Origin: Microbacterium proteolyticum
GTDB lineage: Bacteria; Actinomycetota; Actinomycetes; Actinomycetales; Microbacteriaceae
NCBI RefSeq assembly: GCF_030818075.1
Contig: NZ_JAUSZZ010000001.1
Location: 3,348,001 to 3,412,000, forward strand
Reading direction: 5' to 3'
Length of the DNA: 64,000 nucleotides
Shown here: positions 21,836 through 31,860 of the stretch, one piece after another
Layout: each line of letters starts with the position of its first letter
How positions within the stretch are numbered: position 1 is the first letter of the stretch
The notes under the pieces: generated by a model
What the model saw: only the letters and a program-made list of their open reading frames with translations
Database searches by the model: none
Told to the model about the DNA's origin: nothing
Translations under genes and position numbers: made by a program

Positions 21836-23236
21836 ATGACGCGCCCGCACGACCTGTCGCTCGTCGCGCAGGTCGCGGGCCTCGCTGACGGCACGCTCGA
21901 CCCGCGCGAGCTGACCGCTCACTACCTCGACCGGATCGGCCGGTTGGCCGACCTCGGCGCGTTCGCCGAGGTGACCCCGGATGCCGCCCTGCGCCGCGCC
22001 GCCGCCCTCGACCGTGCCGAGACCGGTCCCCTGTGGGGCGTGCCGCTCGCCGACAAGGATCTCGTCGCCCGCGCCGGCGTCCCGACCCGGTACGGCTCTC
22101 GAGCGCGCGCGCACCTCGTGCCCACGGCATCCGATCCCCTCGCCGACGCATTGGACGCGGCGGGAGCGGTGAACGTGGGCAAGACGACCACGTCGGAGTT
22201 CGGGCTGACCGGCTTCACCGAGCCGCTCATCCATGCCCCTGCGCGGGATCCGTGGCGTCTCGGGGCCGGCGCGGGCGGATCCAGCGGCGGCGCGGCCGTC
22301 GCCGTCGCGGCAGGACTGCTTCCCGCGGCCGTGGGCTCGGACGGGGGCGGGTCGATCCGCATCCCCTCGGCGACCGTCGGCGTGGTGGGCCTCAAACCGT
22401 CGCGTGGGCGACTGCCGATCGGATCGGGCTTCGACTCCCCCGACGGCCTGTCGGTCACCGGCCCGATCGCCCGCTCCGCCGAGGACGCGGGGCTGCTGCT
22501 CGACGCGCTCGTGGGCCTCGCGCCCTTCACCTACGCGACTGCGGCGCCCGGCTCGGGGCCGTTCGTCGAGGCCGCCCGGCGACGACCGGGACGGCTGCGC
22601 GTGGGTGTCACGACCGTGTCGCCGTGGGACGACGACGAGAACATCCTGCTCGACGCCGATGCACGCGCCGCGTTCGACATCACCGCGGAGTGGCTGAGCG
22701 ACGATGGACACGCCGTCACGGATGCCGACTGGCGTCCCTTCGGCTACGCCTCACTGTTCCATGTGTTGTGGCGCGCGAGCGCGGCACGGATCCCTCTGAG
22801 CGACGACGACATGACCCTCGTCGAGCCGCTCACGGCGTGGCTCGTCCGCGAGGGCCGCCGCCTCTCCGCCCTCGATCTGCTCGGAGGTCTGGCCTCGGCG
22901 CGCGCGTTCGAACGCCGCACCATCGCCGACTTCGCGGCCTTCGACGTGGTGCTCACCCCCGCACTCGCGCAGCGACCGCAACCGGTGGGCGCCTACGCCG
23001 GCCACTCCCCCGAGCGCACGTTCGCGATGCAGGTCGAGTACGCGCCGTACTCCAGCTTCGTCAACGTCGCGGGCCTTCCCGCCCTGACCCTGCCCGTGAC
23101 GACGGATGCCGCCGGCCACCCCGTGTCGGTGCAGCTCATCGGCCGCCCCGGCGGCGAGGCCACGCTGCTGTCGCTCGCCGCGCAGCTCGAGCGCCGCCGC
23201 GGCCCTCTCCCCCACCCGCCCGCCTGGGAGGCGTGA
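21836..23236 (+). CDS. Amidase (amidase signature family)
   Basis: A 466-residue amidase signature enzyme. The Ser-cisSer-Lys triad is visible: Lys in PLADKDLVARAG, the first Ser in AGGSSGGAAVAVAAG, and the nucleophile region SDGGGSIRIPSATVGVVGLK. It hydrolyses an amide in the cytosol. It may resemble GatA, but no gatB or gatC is nearby, so it is a catabolic amidase rather than part of the tRNA amidotransferase. It follows the AraC gene by 108 bp and precedes a family B palindrome. Confidence 0.9.
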   Translation: MTRPHDLSLVAQVAGLADGTLDPRELTAHYLDRIGRLADLGAFAEVTPDAALRRAAALDRAETGPLWGVPLADKDLVARAGVPTRYGSRARAHLVPTASDPLADALDAAGAVNVGKTTTSEFGLTGFTEPLIHAPARDPWRLGAGAGGSSGGAAVAVAAGLLPAAVGSDGGGSIRIPSATVGVVGLKPSRGRLPIGSGFDSPDGLSVTGPIARSAEDAGLLLDALVGLAPFTYATAAPGSGPFVEAARRRPGRLRVGVTTVSPWDDDENILLDADARAAFDITAEWLSDDGHAVTDADWRPFGYASLFHVLWRASAARIPLSDDDMTLVEPLTAWLVREGRRLSALDLLGGLASARAFERRTIADFAAFDVVLTPALAQRPQPVGAYAGHSPERTFAMQVEYAPYSSFVNVAGLPALTLPVTTDAAGHPVSVQLIGRPGGEATLLSLAAQLERRRGPLPHPPAWEA

Positions 23237-23332
23237 GCGGCCACCCGTCCGCCCGGCCCGCCTGACCCCCACCCGGCCCGGCCGTCCCGCCCGCCTGACC
23301 CCACCCGCCCGTCCGGCTCGCGATACTCCCGG

Positions 23333-23389
23333 TGACTTGCGCCACATGCTCGCCTTTCGAGCCGGCCGACGGACATTCGCCGCAAGTCA
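23333..23389. repeat. 57-bp palindrome (family B), copy 1
   Basis: The arms read TGACTTGCGCC.CATGC and the degenerate complement ending GCAAGTCA. The last three bases are the stop codon of the DUF559-like gene (TGA on the minus strand), so the palindrome begins exactly at that stop. Four related palindromes lie on the other side of the gene. Confidence 0.85.
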
Positions 23390-24337
23390 GCGGTGGCGCG
23401 ACGCACACGCGTCCGCCACCAGACGGACGAGGAGACCGGGGCGCTGGAAGAGGACATCGCGAGTGACCCGCACCGTCCGCCATCCCGCGGCGGCGAGTCG
23501 CTCGTATCGTTCGAGATCGCGCTGCCACTGCGCGGGGTCCGTACGGTGCTGATCGCCCTCGTACTCGACACCGACGCGCTGGTCGGGGTAGGCGAGATCG
23601 ATGCACGCGACGAACCCCGCACCGTCGTAGACGTCGTGGTTCAACACGGGCTCGGGGAGCCCGCCGTCGACGAGCGTGAGCCTCGTCCACGTCTCCGTTC
23701 GCGACCGCACTCCCGACCGCACGCGGGGCAGGGCCTCCCGGACGGCGATGATGCCGCGGCGTTTGCAGACGGCCTCGACCACCCGCCCCAGGTCTTCGAT
23801 CGACGCCAGCGCGTCGCGGACGACGCCTCCGTGCGGTCCGGCGATGCGCACCGGCGACACGATGGCATCCCCGACCGCCACGAGGTCGTACGGATGCCGA
23901 AGCCTCGACCCGAGGAGCGACCACGTCGTCGCCGGATCGGCGAGACGGACCCCCGTCTCGCTCTCGACGACCCGGATGCCGCGTGGGTGGAGCTGGTGTC
24001 CCCGAACGCCTCGTCCCGCGGGCGCGCGGGAGGGGGCGAGGACGGCGACGTGTATGTCGTCGTCCGACAGAGGCGGCAGGGGAAGGCCCCACAGGAGAGC
24101 GGCGGTGGTGTGTGAGAAGAACGCGTCGCTCCCCATGACTGTGCGGTAGCCATCGGCACGAGCGAGCAGACGCTGCTCGCGCTGGGTCGCCGGGTGCGCC
24201 AGGGCGTCCGGGCTGGTCCTCGGCATCCGGACACCGTGGAATGGGCGGTCCCACTGCGGGGCATCGACGAATCGACGTGTCGCACCGGCGCGGCGAGCCT
24301 CACCGGATGCGAAAGCGTGGGCGGGGGTCGATGACAT
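23387..24337 (-). CDS. DUF559/Vsr-like endonuclease-fold protein with AbiEi-like N-terminus
   Basis: A 316-residue protein. The N-terminal half carries AFFSHTTAALLWGLPLP, a pattern seen in AbiEi-type and related actinobacterial proteins. The C-terminal 100 residues have the PD-(D/E)xK-like Vsr/DUF559 pattern: Asp in ACIDLAYPDQ, Glu in VGVEYEGDQHR, then LERYERLAAAGWRTVRVT. Nuclease activity is inferred from this fold only. The ATG at 24337 has AGGA seven bases upstream; the frame stays open for 1.1 kb beyond it through the repeat array, which is not coding. No partner toxin or methylase is adjacent. Family B palindromes flank it on both sides. Confidence 0.75.
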   Translation of the reverse strand: MSSTPAHAFASGEARRAGATRRFVDAPQWDRPFHGVRMPRTSPDALAHPATQREQRLLARADGYRTVMGSDAFFSHTTAALLWGLPLPPLSDDDIHVAVLAPSRAPAGRGVRGHQLHPRGIRVVESETGVRLADPATTWSLLGSRLRHPYDLVAVGDAIVSPVRIAGPHGGVVRDALASIEDLGRVVEAVCKRRGIIAVREALPRVRSGVRSRTETWTRLTLVDGGLPEPVLNHDVYDGAGFVACIDLAYPDQRVGVEYEGDQHRTDPAQWQRDLERYERLAAAGWRTVRVTRDVLFQRPGLLVRLVADACASRHR

Positions 24338-24405
24338 CACGACATCCTGGCGCTCCCGGCCGTCATCCCCGCGGCGTTTTCCACAGCCCCCTCCCGCCCT
24401 TTCGC

Positions 24406-24461
24406 TGACTTGCGCCATATGCACGGCAAACGAGCGAGCGGGCGAACATACAGCAAAGTCA
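24406..24461. repeat. 56-bp degenerate palindrome (family B), copy 2
   Basis: The left arm TGACTTGCGCCATATGCACGG is conserved, and the right arm is degenerate, ending CAAAGTCA. It is the copy closest to the start of the DUF559-like gene. Confidence 0.75.
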
Positions 24462-24502
24462 CCGGCCGACCACGCTTCTCCCCGGCCACCACACTCCCTT
24501 AC

Positions 24503-24808
24503 GTGACTTGCGCCGTATGCACACGGGATGCGCGAACGCGCGAGCATATGGCGCAAGCCAGCGACGGGACACGATCTCCACGACGAACGGGCCCCGCGGG
24601 CGCGACACCCCCGACGTGACTTGCGCCGTATGCACACGAAACGCGCGAACGCGCGAGCATATGGCGCAAGCCAGCGACAGGGCGCGAACTCCACGACAAG
24701 CGGGCCTCGCGGGCGCGACACCCCCGACGTGACTTGCGCCGTATGCACGCGGGATGCGCGAACGCGCGAGCATATGGCGCAAGTCAGCGACAGGGCGCGA
24801 TCTCCACG
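24503..24808. repeat. Tandem array of 113-bp units, each carrying a 57-bp palindrome (family B copies 3-5)
   Basis: Three units start at 24503, 24616 and 24729, an exact 113-bp period. Each has a palindrome (24504-24560, 24617-24673, 24730-24786) with arms TGACTTGCGCCGTATGCACG and complement GCGAGCATATGGCGCAAG.CA, followed by a nearly identical 56-bp tail. The palindromes differ mainly in the loop. The 539 bp between the DUF559-like gene and prfA hold nothing else that looks coding. Confidence 0.9.
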
Positions 24809-24873
24809 ACGAACGGGCCTCACGGGCATGACGAACCGGCCCCGCGGGCGTGACGAGCGGGCCCGCGCGAGCG
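24809..24873. repeat. 22-bp tandem repeats at the end of the palindrome array
   Basis: About three imperfect copies of a 22-bp unit beginning ACGAACGGGCC follow the last palindrome and run to the prfA stop codon. They look like slippage products of the array tail. Confidence 0.65.
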
Positions 24874-24876
24874 AGG

Positions 24877-25968
24877 TCACTCGGCGGCGAGGGCGGCCAG
24901 ACGCGCCTCTTCGTCGGCGGTGATCGCCGACTCGATGATGGGGCCGAGGGCGCCGTCCATCACCTGATCGAGGTTGTACGCCTTGTACCCGGTGCGGTGG
25001 TCGGCGATGCGGTTCTCGGGGAAGTTGTAGGTGCGGATGCGCTCGGAGCGGTCCATGCCGCGGATCTGCGAGCGGCGCGCGTCGGCGGCCACGGCATCCC
25101 GCTCCTCCTGCTGCTTGGCGAGCAGGCGGGCGCGCAGCACGCGCATGCCGGCTTCGCGGTTCTGCAGCTGCGACTTCTCGTTCTGCATCGACACGACGAT
25201 GCCGGTGGGCACGTGGGTGATGCGCACGGCCGAGTCGGTCGTGTTCACCGACTGCCCGCCGGGACCCGACGACCGGAAGACGTCGATCTTCAGGTCGTTG
25301 GGGTCGATCGCGACCTCTTCGGGCTCGTCGACCTCGGGGAACACCAGCACCCCGGTCGTCGAGGTGTGGATGCGCCCCTGCGACTCGGTCGCCGGCACGC
25401 GCTGCACGCGATGCACGCCGCCCTCGTACTTCAGGTGCGCCCACACCCCCTGGGCGGGGTCGCTGGACGAGCCCTTGATCGCGACCTGCACGTCTTTATA
25501 GCCGCCCAGGTCGGATTCGGTGCGCTCGAGCAGCTCGGTCTTCCAGCCCATGGATGCCGCGTACTGCAGGTACATCCGCACCAGATCGGCCGCGAACAGG
25601 GCACTCTCGGCCCCGCCCTCGCCGCCCTTGATCTCCATGATCACGTCGCGCGCGTCGTCGGGGTCGCGCGGGATGAGCAGACGCCGCAGACGCTCCTGCG
25701 TCTCGGCGACCCGCTCCTCCAGCCCCGGCACCTCGGCGGCGAACGCCTCGTCTTCCTTCGCGAGCTCGCGGGCGGCATCCAGATCATCGGATGCCGCGAC
25801 CCAGGCCTCGTACGCGTGCACGATGCGGTTCAGCTCGGCGTACCGCCGGTTGACGCGCTTGGCGCGCGCGGCGTCGGCGTGGACAGCCGGGTCGTTGAGC
25901 TCGAGTTCGACCTGCCGGTGCTCATCGATCAGTCCGCGGACGGACTCGAAGATGCCGGAATCGGACAC
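24877..25968 (-). CDS. prfA: Peptide chain release factor 1
   Basis: A 363-residue class I release factor that reads UAA and UAG. It has the GGQ motif ([20 protein letters not shown]) that triggers peptide release and is the PrmC substrate, and the RF1-type recognition region near residues 180-195 ([16 protein letters not shown]). It starts three bases after the rho stop and is probably cotranscribed with rho. Its usual downstream partner prmC is displaced to 16718-17608. Confidence 0.96.
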   Translation of the reverse strand: MSDSGIFESVRGLIDEHRQVELELNDPAVHADAARAKRVNRRYAELNRIVHAYEAWVAASDDLDAARELAKEDEAFAAEVPGLEERVAETQERLRRLLIPRDPDDARDVIMEIKGGEGGAESALFAADLVRMYLQYAASMGWKTELLERTESDLGGYKDVQVAIKGSSSDPAQGVWAHLKYEGGVHRVQRVPATESQGRIHTSTTGVLVFPEVDEPEEVAIDPNDLKIDVFRSSGPGGQSVNTTDSAVRITHVPTGIVVSMQNEKSQLQNREAGMRVLRARLLAKQQEERDAVAADARRSQIRGMDRSERIRTYNFPENRIADHRTGYKAYNLDQVMDGALGPIIESAITADEEARLAALAAE

Positions 25969-25971
25969 GGG

Positions 25972-28371
25972 TCAGCGGATGCTGTTGTCGTCACCGCCGC
26001 GCGCGGGCGCCGGGATCGACTTCTGCATCTGCACGAGGAACTCGACGTTGGACTGCGTCTCCTTGAGCTTGCCGAGCACGACCTCGAGGGCCTGCTGGGG
26101 CTCGAGGCCGGCGAGTGCGCGGCGGAGCTTCCAGGTGATCTTGACCTCGTCGTTCGACAGGAGCATCTCCTCGCGACGGGTGCTCGACGCGTTGACGTCG
26201 ACCGCCGGGAAGATGCGCTTGTCGGCGAGCTGACGGTTCAGGCGCAGCTCGCTGTTGCCCGTGCCCTTGAACTCCTCGAAGATCACGTCGTCCATCTTCG
26301 AACCGGTCTCCACCAGCGCGGTGGCGAGGATGGTGAGCGAGCCACCGTTCTCGATGTTGCGCGCGGCGCCGAAGAAGCGCTTCGGCGGGTACAGCGCCGA
26401 CGCGTCGACACCGCCCGAGAGCACGCGGCCCGAGGTGGGCGCCGCCAGGTTGTAGGCACGGCCGAGGCGGGTGATCGAGTCCAGCAGCACGACGACGTCG
26501 CGACCGAGCTCGACGAGACGCTTCGCGCGCTCGATCGCCAACTCCGCGACCGTGGTGTGGTCCTCGGCAGGGCGGTCGAACGTCGAGGCGATGACCTCGC
26601 CGCGCACGGTGCGCTGCATGTCGGTGACCTCTTCGGGGCGCTCGTCGACGAGCACGACCATGAGGTGGACCTCGGGGTTGTTCGTGGCGATCGCGTTGGC
26701 GATCTGCTGCAGAACGATCGTCTTACCGGCCTTGGGGGGCGCGACGATCAGTCCACGCTGACCCTTGCCGACCGGAGCGACCAGGTCGATGATGCGCTGC
26801 GTGAGCTTCTCGGGACCGGTCTCGAGGCGCAGGCGCTCCTGCGGGTACAGCGGCGTCAGATTGTTGAATTCGACACGCGCGGCGGCATCGTCGACGGACA
26901 GGCCGTTGATCGAGTCCACCTGCACGAGCGCGTTGTACTTCTGACGCCCCTGCTGCTCGCCCTCGCGGGGCTGCTTGATTGCGCCGACGACGGCGTCGCC
27001 CTTGCGCAGGTTGTACTTCTTCACCTGGCCGAGCGAGACGTAGACGTCGCTCGGGCCGGGGAGGTACCCGGTCGTGCGGACGAACGCGTAGTTGTCGAGC
27101 ACGTCGAGCACACCGGCGATGGGCACCAGCACATCGTCTTCGCCGATCTCGGTCTCGAACTCGTCGCCCGTGACGTTCTGGCCGCGGCGCTTGTTGCGCT
27201 GGCGGTTGCGGCCGTTGGCCGGACCCTGCTGCTGCTCAGCCTGCTGGCCGTTCTGCTGCGCGTTGTCGCGCTGCGCGCCGCCCTGCTGCGCATCGCGCGA
27301 AGCGCCGCCCTGCTGCACGTCACGCTGGGCGCCGCCCTGCGATGCACTGTCGCGCTGGCCGTTGTCGCGCTGGCCGCTGTCGCGGGTCGCGCCCTGCTGC
27401 GGCACCTCAGCCTCGTCGGCTTCGGTCTTGTCGGCGGCGGCGTCCGAGCGGTTGCGGTTGCGGGAGCGCGAGCGGCTGCGGCCACGCCCGCGGGCGGGCG
27501 CCTCGTCGGTCTGCTCCACGGTCTCCGGCGCCGCGGTCTCGTCGGCGGGAGCGTCGCTGGCCTCGGTCTGAGACGAGTCCGATGCATCGGCGGGCGTCTC
27601 GGCGGCTGCCGCTTCGCCCTCCGCGGGCGTCTCGGCGACGGCGACGGCGTCCTCGGCCACATCGGCGGCGGTCGTGGCCGGCGTCGTCGGAGCCTCGTCA
27701 GACGCGGCGTCGGCGGCGGGCGCGGCGTCGGCAGCGGGCGCAGCGTCGGCAGCCTCGGCGGCTGCCTTCTCCTCCGCTGCGGCGGTTTCGGCTGCGGCGG
27801 TTTCGGCAGCGGCGGTTTCGGCAGCGGCGGCCTCCGCGGCGGCGGCCTCGGCAGCAGCCTTCTCCTTCGCCGTGGCGGTCGTCGCGCGTCGGGGGGCGCG
27901 CTTGCGCGGTGCGCGGGCCGGCTTCTCAGCCGGGGCGGCCTCTTCCGCGGGCGCGGCGGCAGCGGCCGACTCGTCGACGGCCGGCTCGGCGGCCTCGGCG
28001 ACCGGCGCCGCGTCAGCCACCGGCTCAGCGGCGTCCGCGACGGGCGCCGCGTCGCCAACGGGCTCAGCAGCGTCGGCGACCGGCTCAGCCACGTCGGCGA
28101 CCGGCGCGGCCACCTCAGCGACCGGCTCCGTGGCGTCTGCGGAGGCGGGCTCCTCGGCGACGAGAGCGTCGTCGGCGAACAGCGCCTCGGGCTGCGCGTC
28201 GGAGGCGGCCGCGGCGGCATCCGGGGCATCCGCGCCCTCGGTCTGCGCGCCGTCGACGCCGTCGGTGCCCGGGTCGTCGGTGCCCTGCACGTCAGCCGTG
28301 GGCTGCTCGTCGGCGGGGGTCTCGGCGCCCTCGGGCGCGTCGGTGGACTGGGTCTCGGAGATGGACTCCAC
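25972..28371 (-). CDS. rho: Transcription termination factor Rho with a long disordered N-terminal extension
   Basis: A 799-residue Rho. The RNA-binding and ATPase core occupies about residues 398-799, with [20 protein letters not shown], the Walker [13 protein letters not shown] near residue 545, [12 protein letters not shown], and the Q/R-loop region [14 protein letters not shown]. The first about 395 residues are low complexity: Ala/Glu/Pro repeats, a basic patch [17 protein letters not shown] near residue 300, and Gln/Arg/Asp repeats after it. I see no Rho_N helical domain in it. The GTG at 28371 has GAGGAG five bases upstream. It lies between thrB and prfA, with a 152-bp leader region. 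Confidence 0.95.
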   Translation of the reverse strand: MESISETQSTDAPEGAETPADEQPTADVQGTDDPGTDGVDGAQTEGADAPDAAAAASDAQPEALFADDALVAEEPASADATEPVAEVAAPVADVAEPVADAAEPVGDAAPVADAAEPVADAAPVAEAAEPAVDESAAAAAPAEEAAPAEKPARAPRKRAPRRATTATAKEKAAAEAAAAEAAAAETAAAETAAAETAAAEEKAAAEAADAAPAADAAPAADAASDEAPTTPATTAADVAEDAVAVAETPAEGEAAAAETPADASDSSQTEASDAPADETAAPETVEQTDEAPARGRGRSRSRSRNRNRSDAAADKTEADEAEVPQQGATRDSGQRDNGQRDSASQGGAQRDVQQGGASRDAQQGGAQRDNAQQNGQQAEQQQGPANGRNRQRNKRRGQNVTGDEFETEIGEDDVLVPIAGVLDVLDNYAFVRTTGYLPGPSDVYVSLGQVKKYNLRKGDAVVGAIKQPREGEQQGRQKYNALVQVDSINGLSVDDAAARVEFNNLTPLYPQERLRLETGPEKLTQRIIDLVAPVGKGQRGLIVAPPKAGKTIVLQQIANAIATNNPEVHLMVVLVDERPEEVTDMQRTVRGEVIASTFDRPAEDHTTVAELAIERAKRLVELGRDVVVLLDSITRLGRAYNLAAPTSGRVLSGGVDASALYPPKRFFGAARNIENGGSLTILATALVETGSKMDDVIFEEFKGTGNSELRLNRQLADKRIFPAVDVNASSTRREEMLLSNDEVKITWKLRRALAGLEPQQALEVVLGKLKETQSNVEFLVQMQKSIPAPARGGDDNSIR

Positions 28372-28523
28372 GAGTGCTCCTCAGAAATGAAACGTGATCA
28401 GATCGCGCTTCGCCGTGCAGATCGCAGACGAAGAGACACCAGCGGTTCGGGAGACTGCAGCCGATACCGGGTTCGCGATGTGTTGCGGATTTCGCAGTGG
28501 CGCAGAGGCTCAGAATCGCGACG

Positions 28524-29456
28524 TTACGCGGAACCCTCTGCGTTTTTCACTGTACCACCCTTGACGTCGACGGCGAGCATGAGCGCCTGCCACGGGGTGT
28601 CGACCACGGATGCCATAAGATCAGCGGCCGCTAGCCGCTGCCCCGGTCCGTCGGCGAGGACCAGGACGCTCGGGCCCGCGCCCGACACCACCGCTGCGTA
28701 CCCCTCGGCACGAAGTGCCCGCACGAGCCGGTCGGTCTCGGGCATCGCCTGGGCGCGGTAGTTCTGATGCAGCTTGTCTTCGGTGGCGGCCATGAGCAGC
28801 TCGGGGCTCTGGGTCATCGCAGCGATCAGCAGCGCGGAACGCGAGACGTTGAACACCGCGTCCTCGCGCGGCACCTGGAGAGGCTGCAGGCTGCGCGCCA
28901 CGGCCGTCGACATCGTGAAGCTCGGCACGAACACGAGCGGCGACACACCGCGGTGCACGATGAGCTGCTTGTGCTGGGGGCCCTCGGCATCCATCCACGC
29001 GATCGTCAGACCGCCGAACAGGCCGGGCGCGACGTTGTCGGGGTGCCCCTCCATCTCGGTGGCCAGGCGCAGCAGGTCGACGTCGCTGAAGGCGACCTCT
29101 CCCTCGAGCAGACCCTTCGCGGCCAGGATGCCGGCGACCACGGCGGCCCCCGACGAGCCCATGCCGCGCCCGTGCGGGATGACGTTGTGGGCGCTCAGTC
29201 GCAGCCCCGGCAGGGTGCGGCCGACCGACGCGTACGTGTGCGCCATCGCGCGCACGACGAGGTGCGAGGCGTCGCGGGGCACGTCGGCCGTGCCCTCACC
29301 GGCGACCTCGATCTCGAGGCGGTCTGCGTCGAGCTGCTCCACGACGAGATCGTCGTAGACGCTCAGCGCCAGGCCGAGGGTGTCGAAGCCGGGACCGAGG
29401 TTCGCGCTCGTGGCGGGAACGCGGACCGCGACCCGGCGACCGGGGCCTGAGCTCAC
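28524..29456 (-). CDS. thrB: Homoserine kinase
   Basis: A 310-residue GHMP kinase that phosphorylates homoserine in threonine synthesis. It has [18 protein letters not shown] at the start, the ATP loop [19 protein letters not shown], and the third GHMP motif [15 protein letters not shown]. The GTG at 29456 overlaps the thrC stop (GTGA), so translation is coupled. It is the last gene of the lysA-hom-thrC-thrB run. Confidence 0.96.
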   Translation of the reverse strand: MSSGPGRRVAVRVPATSANLGPGFDTLGLALSVYDDLVVEQLDADRLEIEVAGEGTADVPRDASHLVVRAMAHTYASVGRTLPGLRLSAHNVIPHGRGMGSSGAAVVAGILAAKGLLEGEVAFSDVDLLRLATEMEGHPDNVAPGLFGGLTIAWMDAEGPQHKQLIVHRGVSPLVFVPSFTMSTAVARSLQPLQVPREDAVFNVSRSALLIAAMTQSPELLMAATEDKLHQNYRAQAMPETDRLVRALRAEGYAAVVSGAGPSVLVLADGPGQRLAAADLMASVVDTPWQALMLAVDVKGGTVKNAEGSA

Positions 29457-30535
29457 GCGGTCACCGGCTGCAGGTCGAGCACGGAGGCGACCTCCGAGGT
29501 GGTCGCGTCGACGACGGTGGGCTCGACGGTCGTGCCATCGGCCCGGCGCAGGGCCCACTGCGGGTCCTTGAGGCCGTGGCCGGTGACGGTGAGCACGACC
29601 TTCGCCCCGGCGGGGACGATCCCCGCCTCGGCGCGCTCGAGCAGACCCGCGACGCTGATCGCCGAGGCGGGCTCGACGAACACGCCGACCTCGCCGGCGA
29701 GGATCTTCTGCGCCTCGAGGATGCCGTCGTCGTCGATCGCACCGAAGTACCCGTCGGTGGCGTCGCGCGCTTCGAGCGCGAGGTCCCACGAGGCGGGGTT
29801 GCCGATGCGGATCGCGCTGGCGATGGTCTCGGGCTGCTTCACGACCTCTCCGCGCACGAGGGGCGCGGAGCCGGCGGCCTGGAAGCCGAACATGCGGGGC
29901 ACGGTGATCGCGACGCCGCGGGCGGCCTCTTCGCGGTATCCACGCGAGTACGCGGTGTAGTTCCCGGCGTTGCCCACGGGGATGAAATGGAAGTCGGGGG
30001 CGTCACCGAGCTGGCTGACGACCTCGTAGGCCGCGGTCTTCTGGCCCTCGATGCGGTCGGGGTTGACCGAGTTCACCAGGTGCACCGGGTAATGGTCGGC
30101 GAGCTCGCGGGCGATCTCGAGGCAGTCGTCGAAGTTGCCGCGGATCTGGATGAGGCGGCCGTTGTGAGCGACGGCCTGGCTGAGCTTGCCCATGGCTATC
30201 TTGCCCTCGGGCACGAGGACGGCGGCGGTGATGCCGGCGTGCGCGGCATACGCGGCGGCCGAGGCCGAGGTGTTGCCCGTGGACGCGCAGATGACGGCCT
30301 TGGCGCCGTGCTCGACGGCACGCGAGAGCGCCACCGTCATGCCGCGGTCCTTGAACGAGCCGGTCGGGTTCATGCCCTCGAACTTCACCCACACGTCGGC
30401 GCCGGTGCGGCGCGAGAGCGCGGGCGCCGGAATGAGCGGAGTGCCGCCCTCGCCCAGGGTGACGACGGTGGAGGCGTCGGTGACGCCCAGACGGTCGGCG
30501 TACTCGCGGAGGACTCCGCGCCAGAGGTGAGCCAT
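29453..30535 (-). CDS. thrC: Threonine synthase
   Basis: A 360-residue PLP enzyme converting O-phosphohomoserine to threonine. The PLP Lys is in [15 protein letters not shown], followed by [15 protein letters not shown] and the phosphate-binding [15 protein letters not shown]. It is the short actinobacterial form. The ATG at 30535 starts two bases after the hom stop, and the longer frame upstream is a shadow of hom. Confidence 0.96.
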   Translation of the reverse strand: MAHLWRGVLREYADRLGVTDASTVVTLGEGGTPLIPAPALSRRTGADVWVKFEGMNPTGSFKDRGMTVALSRAVEHGAKAVICASTGNTSASAAAYAAHAGITAAVLVPEGKIAMGKLSQAVAHNGRLIQIRGNFDDCLEIARELADHYPVHLVNSVNPDRIEGQKTAAYEVVSQLGDAPDFHFIPVGNAGNYTAYSRGYREEAARGVAITVPRMFGFQAAGSAPLVRGEVVKQPETIASAIRIGNPASWDLALEARDATDGYFGAIDDDGILEAQKILAGEVGVFVEPASAISVAGLLERAEAGIVPAGAKVVLTVTGHGLKDPQWALRRADGTTVEPTVVDATTSEVASVLDLQPVTA

Positions 30536-30537
30536 GG

Positions 30538-31860
30538 TCAGTTCCCTTCCACGCGCAGCACGGAGACCACGCGCTCGACGACGCCGCTCGCGGCGAGACG
30601 CTCGACGGTCTCGCTCAGGTCCTGCTCGCGGGCCTTGTGTGTTCCGATGACCAGGCGAGCGGACCCGCCGGTCTGAGTCTGTTCGTCGGCGTCGATCACC
30701 GTCTGTTCGACGGTGGCGATCGAGACGCGCCCCTCGCTGAGGATCCCCGCCACCGTGGCGAGCACGCCCGGCTTGTCGTCGACCTCGAGCGTGATCTGGT
30801 AGCGCGTGATCACGTGCCCGATCGGCACCGCGGGGAGGTTCGCCCGCGTGGACTCGCCCACGCCCACGCCGCCCGCGATGTGGCGGCGCGCGGCCGACAC
30901 GACGTCGCCGAGCACGGCGGACGCGGTCTGCACGCCGCCGGCGCCGGCGCCGTAGAACATCAGATCGCCGGCGGCCTCGGCCTGCACGAAGACGGCGTTG
31001 TTGGCACCGTGGACGCTCGCGAGCGGGTGCGTCCGGTCGACGAGCGCGGGGTAGACGCGCACGGAGATGGACTCCGAGCCGTCCTCGGCCGTCAGACGCT
31101 CGCAGACCGCGAGCAGCTTGATGACGTACCCGGCGTGCCGCGCGGACTCGATCATCGCGGCGTCGACCGAGGTGATGCCCTCGCGGTGCACGGCATCCAG
31201 AGGCACGGTCGTGTGGAACGCGAGGCTCGCGAGGATCGCCGCCTTCTGCGCGGCGTCGTAGCCCTCGACGTCGGCGGTCGGATCGGCCTCGGCGTAGCCG
31301 AGGGCCTGCGCCTGGGCGAGGACGTCGGCGAAGTCGGCACCCTCGGTGTCCATGCGGTCCAGGATGTAGTTCGTCGTGCCGTTGACGATGCCCATGATGC
31401 GCACCACGCGGTCGCCGGCGAGCGAGTCGCGCAGCGGCCGGATGATGGGGATCGCGCCCGCGGCGGCGGCCTCGTAGTAGACCTCGGCTCCGACCTGGTC
31501 GGCGGCCTCGAAGACCTCGGAACCGTGGGTGGCCAGCAGCGCCTTGTTCGCCGTGACGACGTCGGCGCCCGAGGCGATGGCATGCAGCACCTGCGTGCGG
31601 GCGGGCTCGATGCCGCCCATCAGCTCGATGACGATGTCGCTGCCGACGATGAGGGTGTCGGCATCCGTCGTGAACAGCTCGCGCGGCAGCTCGACGTCGC
31701 GTTTGGAGTCGAGGTTGCGCACCGCGATCCCGGCGAGCTCGAGCTTCGCCCCGGCGCGGTCGGCGAGCTCGTCGCCGTGCTTGAGCAGCAGGTCGGCGAC
31801 CTGCGAGCCGACGGCTCCGGCGCCGAGAAGCGCCACGCGGAGCGTGCGGTAGTCGGTCAT
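30538..31860 (-). CDS. hom: Homoserine dehydrogenase
   Basis: A 440-residue NAD(P)-dependent enzyme that reduces aspartate semialdehyde to homoserine. It has the Rossmann motif [34 protein letters not shown], the catalytic region around [14 protein letters not shown] and [18 protein letters not shown], and a C-terminal ACT domain (about residues 355-430) that suggests feedback by threonine. The ATG overlaps the lysA stop by four bases. Confidence 0.96.
   Translation of the reverse strand: MTDYRTLRVALLGAGAVGSQVADLLLKHGDELADRAGAKLELAGIAVRNLDSKRDVELPRELFTTDADTLIVGSDIVIELMGGIEPARTQVLHAIASGADVVTANKALLATHGSEVFEAADQVGAEVYYEAAAAGAIPIIRPLRDSLAGDRVVRIMGIVNGTTNYILDRMDTEGADFADVLAQAQALGYAEADPTADVEGYDAAQKAAILASLAFHTTVPLDAVHREGITSVDAAMIESARHAGYVIKLLAVCERLTAEDGSESISVRVYPALVDRTHPLASVHGANNAVFVQAEAAGDLMFYGAGAGGVQTASAVLGDVVSAARRHIAGGVGVGESTRANLPAVPIGHVITRYQITLEVDDKPGVLATVAGILSEGRVSIATVEQTVIDADEQTQTGGSARLVIGTHKAREQDLSETVERLAASGVVERVVSVLRVEGN

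Noticed and set aside
21836..23236. GatA subunit of the glutamyl-tRNA amidotransferase
   Set aside because: The amidase signature triad is shared, but no gatC or gatB is adjacent and the lid region does not look like GatA. A stand-alone amidase fits better.
24503..24808. CRISPR array
   Set aside because: The 113-bp units have both palindrome and intervening tail conserved. There are no unique spacers and no cas genes nearby.
24338..25444. An N-terminal extension of the DUF559-like gene through the repeat array, giving 685 codons
   Set aside because: The array has a 113-bp period, not a multiple of three, so the same DNA unit is read in different frames with no protein repeat, and the extension overlaps prfA. 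The ATG at 24337 with AGGA upstream is sufficient.
24850..28761. A 1303-codon plus-strand frame opposite prfA and rho
   Set aside because: It is antisense to complete prfA and rho genes. The low-complexity product reflects the repeated Ala/Glu/Pro codons of rho read on the other strand.
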